Positions 60,740 through 64,000 of a stretch of 64,000 bases of DNA are shown here, in pieces. The number at the start of each line of letters is the position of its first letter. Position 1 is the first letter of the stretch. Below the pieces are notes generated by a model, which was not told where the DNA came from, searched no databases, and saw only the letters and a list, made by a program, of their open reading frames with translations. The DNA is from Trichostrongylus colubriformis (lineage: Eukaryota > Nematoda > Chromadorea > Rhabditida > Trichostrongylidae): contig OZ022259.1 of the NCBI GenBank assembly GCA_963978905.1, forward strand, positions 47,696,727-47,760,726. Direction: 5' to 3'. A program made the translations under genes and the position numbers.

Positions 60740-61592
60740 TTAGGTTGGACGGGAAGTTCTGGGACACTTTTTGTTTTTTCCTGTAGAAACCTGTAAAGCT
60801 TCGGGAGCATTTGGTAGTGGGGGGTATATGAAGCGTCTGAAAAGGGCTTCTGAATAGCACATTCATATTCTCTACGGCTTCAACTAGCAGTGAATTTACG
60901 GCAATTTCGCGAAAGGTGCGAAATTCACGAACACCGCCTCGGTTCCTCAGCATGCGAGGCCACTAACAAAATTAACCAGTCGATGGACCCAGGTACTGTC
61001 TCTCATATGGCGGCAGCCCGATGGCTCGATCGGCTCAAATTGGAACAGGAAAATATTCAAAAAATTGCATTGAGAAAAAAACTTTTTTTTTTGAAAATTT
61101 TCAAAAAAATAGGAAACTGTTACCATCCAACACGACAGCCACTGCCGATCTCTACTGCAGGCAATTGGACACCGGAGCGCCAAAACTTACCGGAAAAATG
61201 GACCAAGACCTCTTCCTCCACGATAACGCTCACCCACATGTGGCAAAGTTGGCGTGTCAAAGGATCCAGGACCTTGGTTGGACGAAGCTCTCCCACCCAC
61301 CGTAATCTTCGGACATGGCCCCAACTGACTACCACCTATTCCGGTCGTTGAGCCACTTCCTTGACGGGCGACAGTTCAAAGATGACGACGATCTCAAGAG
61401 CGGGCTCCAGAACTTCTTTGACCAGAAGTCTCCCGAATTCTACCGGAAGGGTATCTACGATCTTCCTGAGCGTTGGCAGTACATTGTAGATCACGATGGT
61501 GCATACTTTGGTGACTGAAGTTACATGTGAGTAAAATTAAAATAAATTGAATTTTTCTCACAAGGTGTCCCAGAACTTCCCGTCCAACCTAA
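60740..61592 (+). mobile_element. Mariner deletion derivative, 853 bp (copy 2)
   Basis: Same ends, length, internal deletion and translated pieces as 27681-28533. I found no difference on reading both through. TA on each side. It lies 88 bp after gene B exon 14. Confidence 0.95.
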
Positions 61593-61727
61593 TATTAGGT
61601 TGCAGGGAAAGTTTTGGACGATTTCCCCAATATTTTTTCTTTTAGTATAAACTCTATTCTAAAATTGTGACAATAATGCCAACGTGATATCTGCTTGTAT
61701 TTGTCATCTCACTGAAAGCCTGACTAA

Positions 61728-62151
61728 GGCTGCGGGCCTACTTTGCGCACCGCCGCCGACACCAGCGGAGCATCTAAATCGTGTGCCTGCTGCCGACCAC
61801 GCAGCACCCTGGTGGCGCGCTCCCTTGTGAAACACTCGACCCAGCCACACACACTATGATGATCATGGCGAGAGCCACGAATTCGAATTCGAATCTTGGC
61901 ATTGTACCAAACTATACCTCGTGACGGAAGCCGACGAATTCAAATTAGAATCTTGGCATAGTTTGGTACCATGTCAAGATTCGAATTCTAATTCTTACTC
62001 TCGCTACGATCATCATGTTACTGTAGTAGGGCTGGGTCAAGTTTTACAAACGGAGCGCGCCACCAGAGTGCTGCGTGGTCGTCGGCAGGCACATGGTTTT
62101 GACGCCAACACCGGCGGTGCCAGTGTCGATGCGCAAAGTATAACCGTGGCC
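61728..62151. mobile_element. Harbinger-like foldback element, B only
   Basis: TAA-GGCTGCGGGCCTACTTTGCG at the left and CGCAAAGTATAACCGTGGCC at the right. Gene A has the empty site CTGACTAACAGAAATGC near 25207. Inner inverted blocks include TCGAATCTTGGCAT and ATGTCAAGATTCGAATTC. Confidence 0.85.
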
Positions 62152-62228
62152 AAACAGAAATGCACGAAAATCTAAAAAATGTACTCCTAGTCGCAGTGAT
62201 TTTCCCTGAGAAGCATCTCAATGTTAGG

Positions 62229-62877
62229 GACGCATTCATTCTCTGCGGTGTTGCTGCTTCACAGACAGCGAGGCAGAGTGACACGGGCTGAGACGCGAGA
62301 CGACTGGGTGTGTACCCTAATGTCAGGACGCCGCGCGGCAGAAGGCGGCGAGCGACATTTTCGCACGAGTCCATTGCCTCGGTGGAAATGGCGTGTAATT
62401 GCACCAGAAGGGCGGCGACCGTATCGACGCCTACTTTTATTCATGTTGACGGTGATATTGGGTTTGCTTTTGAATTTCTTAATTTTAACCCATTGACGAC
62501 CGCGGCATTTTTGCTTGTCTGTCGCGTGGGAACGCGCGAGATTTTCCCACGCTCCGCGTGTGACACGACGTCGTGTCACACGGTCCCACATTTTTTGAGA
62601 AGCCATCATTTTTCACCTTTTTGCATTGTAATTAGGCTCTCAGCTGCATATATAATAATATACAGACCACATTTAAATTAACTTTCTTGTATTAGGCTTT
62701 GTAATAAGCTTCTAGGCGAATTATCGCAGGCGATGCGTTAGCTGTTATGAAGAAATGTGCAAAATTTAAGGGCGCAACTACGCTGCATCTAATGCCAGAA
62801 GAGTCTGTACCCGTTGCAGCAGATGCAGACGCTATTTGTGTATCGATTGTTTCCAAAATAACTGATATTAGGTTGTC
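62229..62877. other. Degraded end of the duplicated segment with repeat fragments
   Basis: GGACGCATTCATTCTCTGCG (family H left end) and GGGTGTGTACCCTAATGTCA (Mutator-like end, 62309) correspond to the nested site at 25285-26402 in copy A. Palindrome GTGTGACACGACGTCGTGTCACAC lies near 62559. Beyond about 62600 I see no alignment to copy A and no convincing gene B exon 15. Confidence 0.55.
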
Positions 62878-63539
62878 GGGAAAGTTCTTTCGTTTTTTAA
62901 GAGCTTACTTTTTTCCCCTCACTGCTTTCCAGAAATTTCTCCTGTACATATATATGTAGTACAAGTTCTCACGCATCTATAGGTATCATTGTCCTTCATC
63001 TCCCGGATAACCTTTTTCGGCAAAATAAATATATCAGAGGTCAATGTCGTCTTCATTACCGAAGGCTTTTTTTGAATGGCGTCCGATAGGGAAGGGAAAA
63101 GATGATAATCCGATGGAGCAAGATCAGGGCTATAAGGTGAATGGGGTAGCACTTCTCATTCAAGCTCGAGTATATTTTGTCAAGTCGCTTTTTCAATATG
63201 TGGGAAGGCTCGCCTAAAAATTGACTCGCCAAAAAATTCTCGAACTTGAATGAGAAGTGCTACCCCACTCACCTTATAGCCCTCTGCTCCATCGGATTAT
63301 CATCTTTTCCCTTCCCTATCTAACGCCATTCAAAAAAAGCTTTCGGTAATGAAGACGACATTGACCTTTGATATATTTATTTTGCCGAAAGAGGTTATCC
63401 GGGAGATGGAAGACAATAATACCTATAGATGCGTGAGAACTTGTACCACATATATATGTACAGAGGAAATTGCTGGAAAGCAGTTCTGAGGGAAAAAAGC
63501 AAGTTTTTGAAAAACGAAAGAACTTTCCCGACAACCTAA
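62878..63539. mobile_element. Foldback made of two inverted mariner 3' ends
   Basis: TTAGGTTGTCGGGAAAGTTC mirrors GAACTTTCCCGACAACCTAA, with TA flanks. Each arm (about 270-330 bp) encodes the same transposase C-terminal piece in opposite directions: SPDLAPSDYHLFPSLSDAIQ on the minus strand of the left arm and APSDYHLFPSLSNAIQKK on the plus strand of the right arm. Confidence 0.9.
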
Positions 63540-63639
63540 TATTTATCTACCCCCTGTTAAGAAGCTCAATAACTCAACAACCAAAAGTTATTTTCTTGGA
63601 CCATGCTCTGTGTAGGAAACCTTCAAATTTGAGGTAGAC

Positions 63640-64000
63640 ATAATTAAAAAAGTGGCTGAACATGTTGCAAGAATTTATAATGGGTTACACCTTTACAACA
63701 CCACCATATAGTAACCACAACCTTTTTAGGGTGAAGGTCGGATTCAGGAAACGTTTTGAAGAAGCTCCTGTTATCCCGAATAACCCATTTTTCATCTACA
63801 GTTATAATACGGCTTACAAATGGCTCATTTTCATGGCGAACTAGGAGATTAGAGCAGGTGTCGAAACGTGCCAGACGCTGCTCGTCGGTCAGGTCATGAG
63901 GCACCCACTTCGACATCTTCTTCACCTGGCTGATTTCCAGCAAATGTCTGGCCACTATAGGGTAATGTACGCCCAGGTCTTCTGCTGACGTACGAGTATT
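63640..64000 (-). mobile_element. Mariner transposase, partial at window edge
   Basis: The minus strand encodes HLLEISQVKKMSKWVPHDLT, then IITVDEKWV and DLHPKKVVVTIWW. These are the linker and catalytic-core blocks of mariner transposases (first catalytic Asp in TVDEKW). The N-terminus lies beyond 64000. The family usually reads LTE and GDE, so some decay is likely. Confidence 0.85.

Noticed and set aside
1..64000. CRISPR arrays, bacterial operons or viral genomes
   Set aside because: No regularly spaced repeats, ribosome-binding-site-led gene strings or virus-like coding were seen; the genes are intron-rich.

Overview
The window is eukaryotic and most likely comes from a clade V (strongylid or hookworm-like) nematode. 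That placement is an inference. It rests on short TTTCAG/TTTTAG-type intron acceptors, mariner/Tc and RTE elements, and the style of a many-exon M16 metallopeptidase gene. There are no operons, rRNAs or CRISPR arrays.

Two insulin-degrading-enzyme (IDE, insulysin, MEROPS M16A) genes lie head to tail on the + strand. Gene A is complete: 29 exons from ATG 6798 to TGA 43682, 2940 nt of coding sequence (979 residues) spread over about 37 kb. Every splice phase closes, there is no internal stop, and the inverzincin site HxxEH(x76)E has exactly the spacing of mammalian IDE. Gene B starts at ATG 49143. Its first 14 exons (to 60651) are intact and have the same length as their gene A counterparts, one by one. 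The rest of B is not visible before the window ends.

The genes arose by a tandem segmental duplication. Roughly 2930 to 26400 (copy A) aligns with 45257 to 62300 (copy B), including about 3.9 kb of 5' flank before each ATG. Since duplication the exons have been kept, and the introns have independently taken up transposable elements.

Almost everything between exons is mobile DNA. There are two RTE-type non-LTR retrotransposons (12826-15970 minus; 29505-30958 plus), several mariner/Tc1 copies or deletion derivatives, and many inverted-repeat MITEs. Filled versus empty sites between the two copies allow some families to be classed: PIF/Harbinger-like with 3-bp TTA/TAA target duplications, Mutator-like with 9-10-bp duplications, and Tc1/mariner-like at TA. 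Some palindromic elements carry tRNA-like sequences in their core.

Layout: 1-2930 flanking repeats; 2930-6797 duplicated 5' flank of A; 6798-43682 gene A; 43683-45256 spacer with a Mutator-like end and a 103-bp tandem repeat; 45257-49142 5' flank of B; 49143-60651 gene B exons 1-14; 60740-64000 mariner copies, a Harbinger-like foldback and the degraded end of the duplication.
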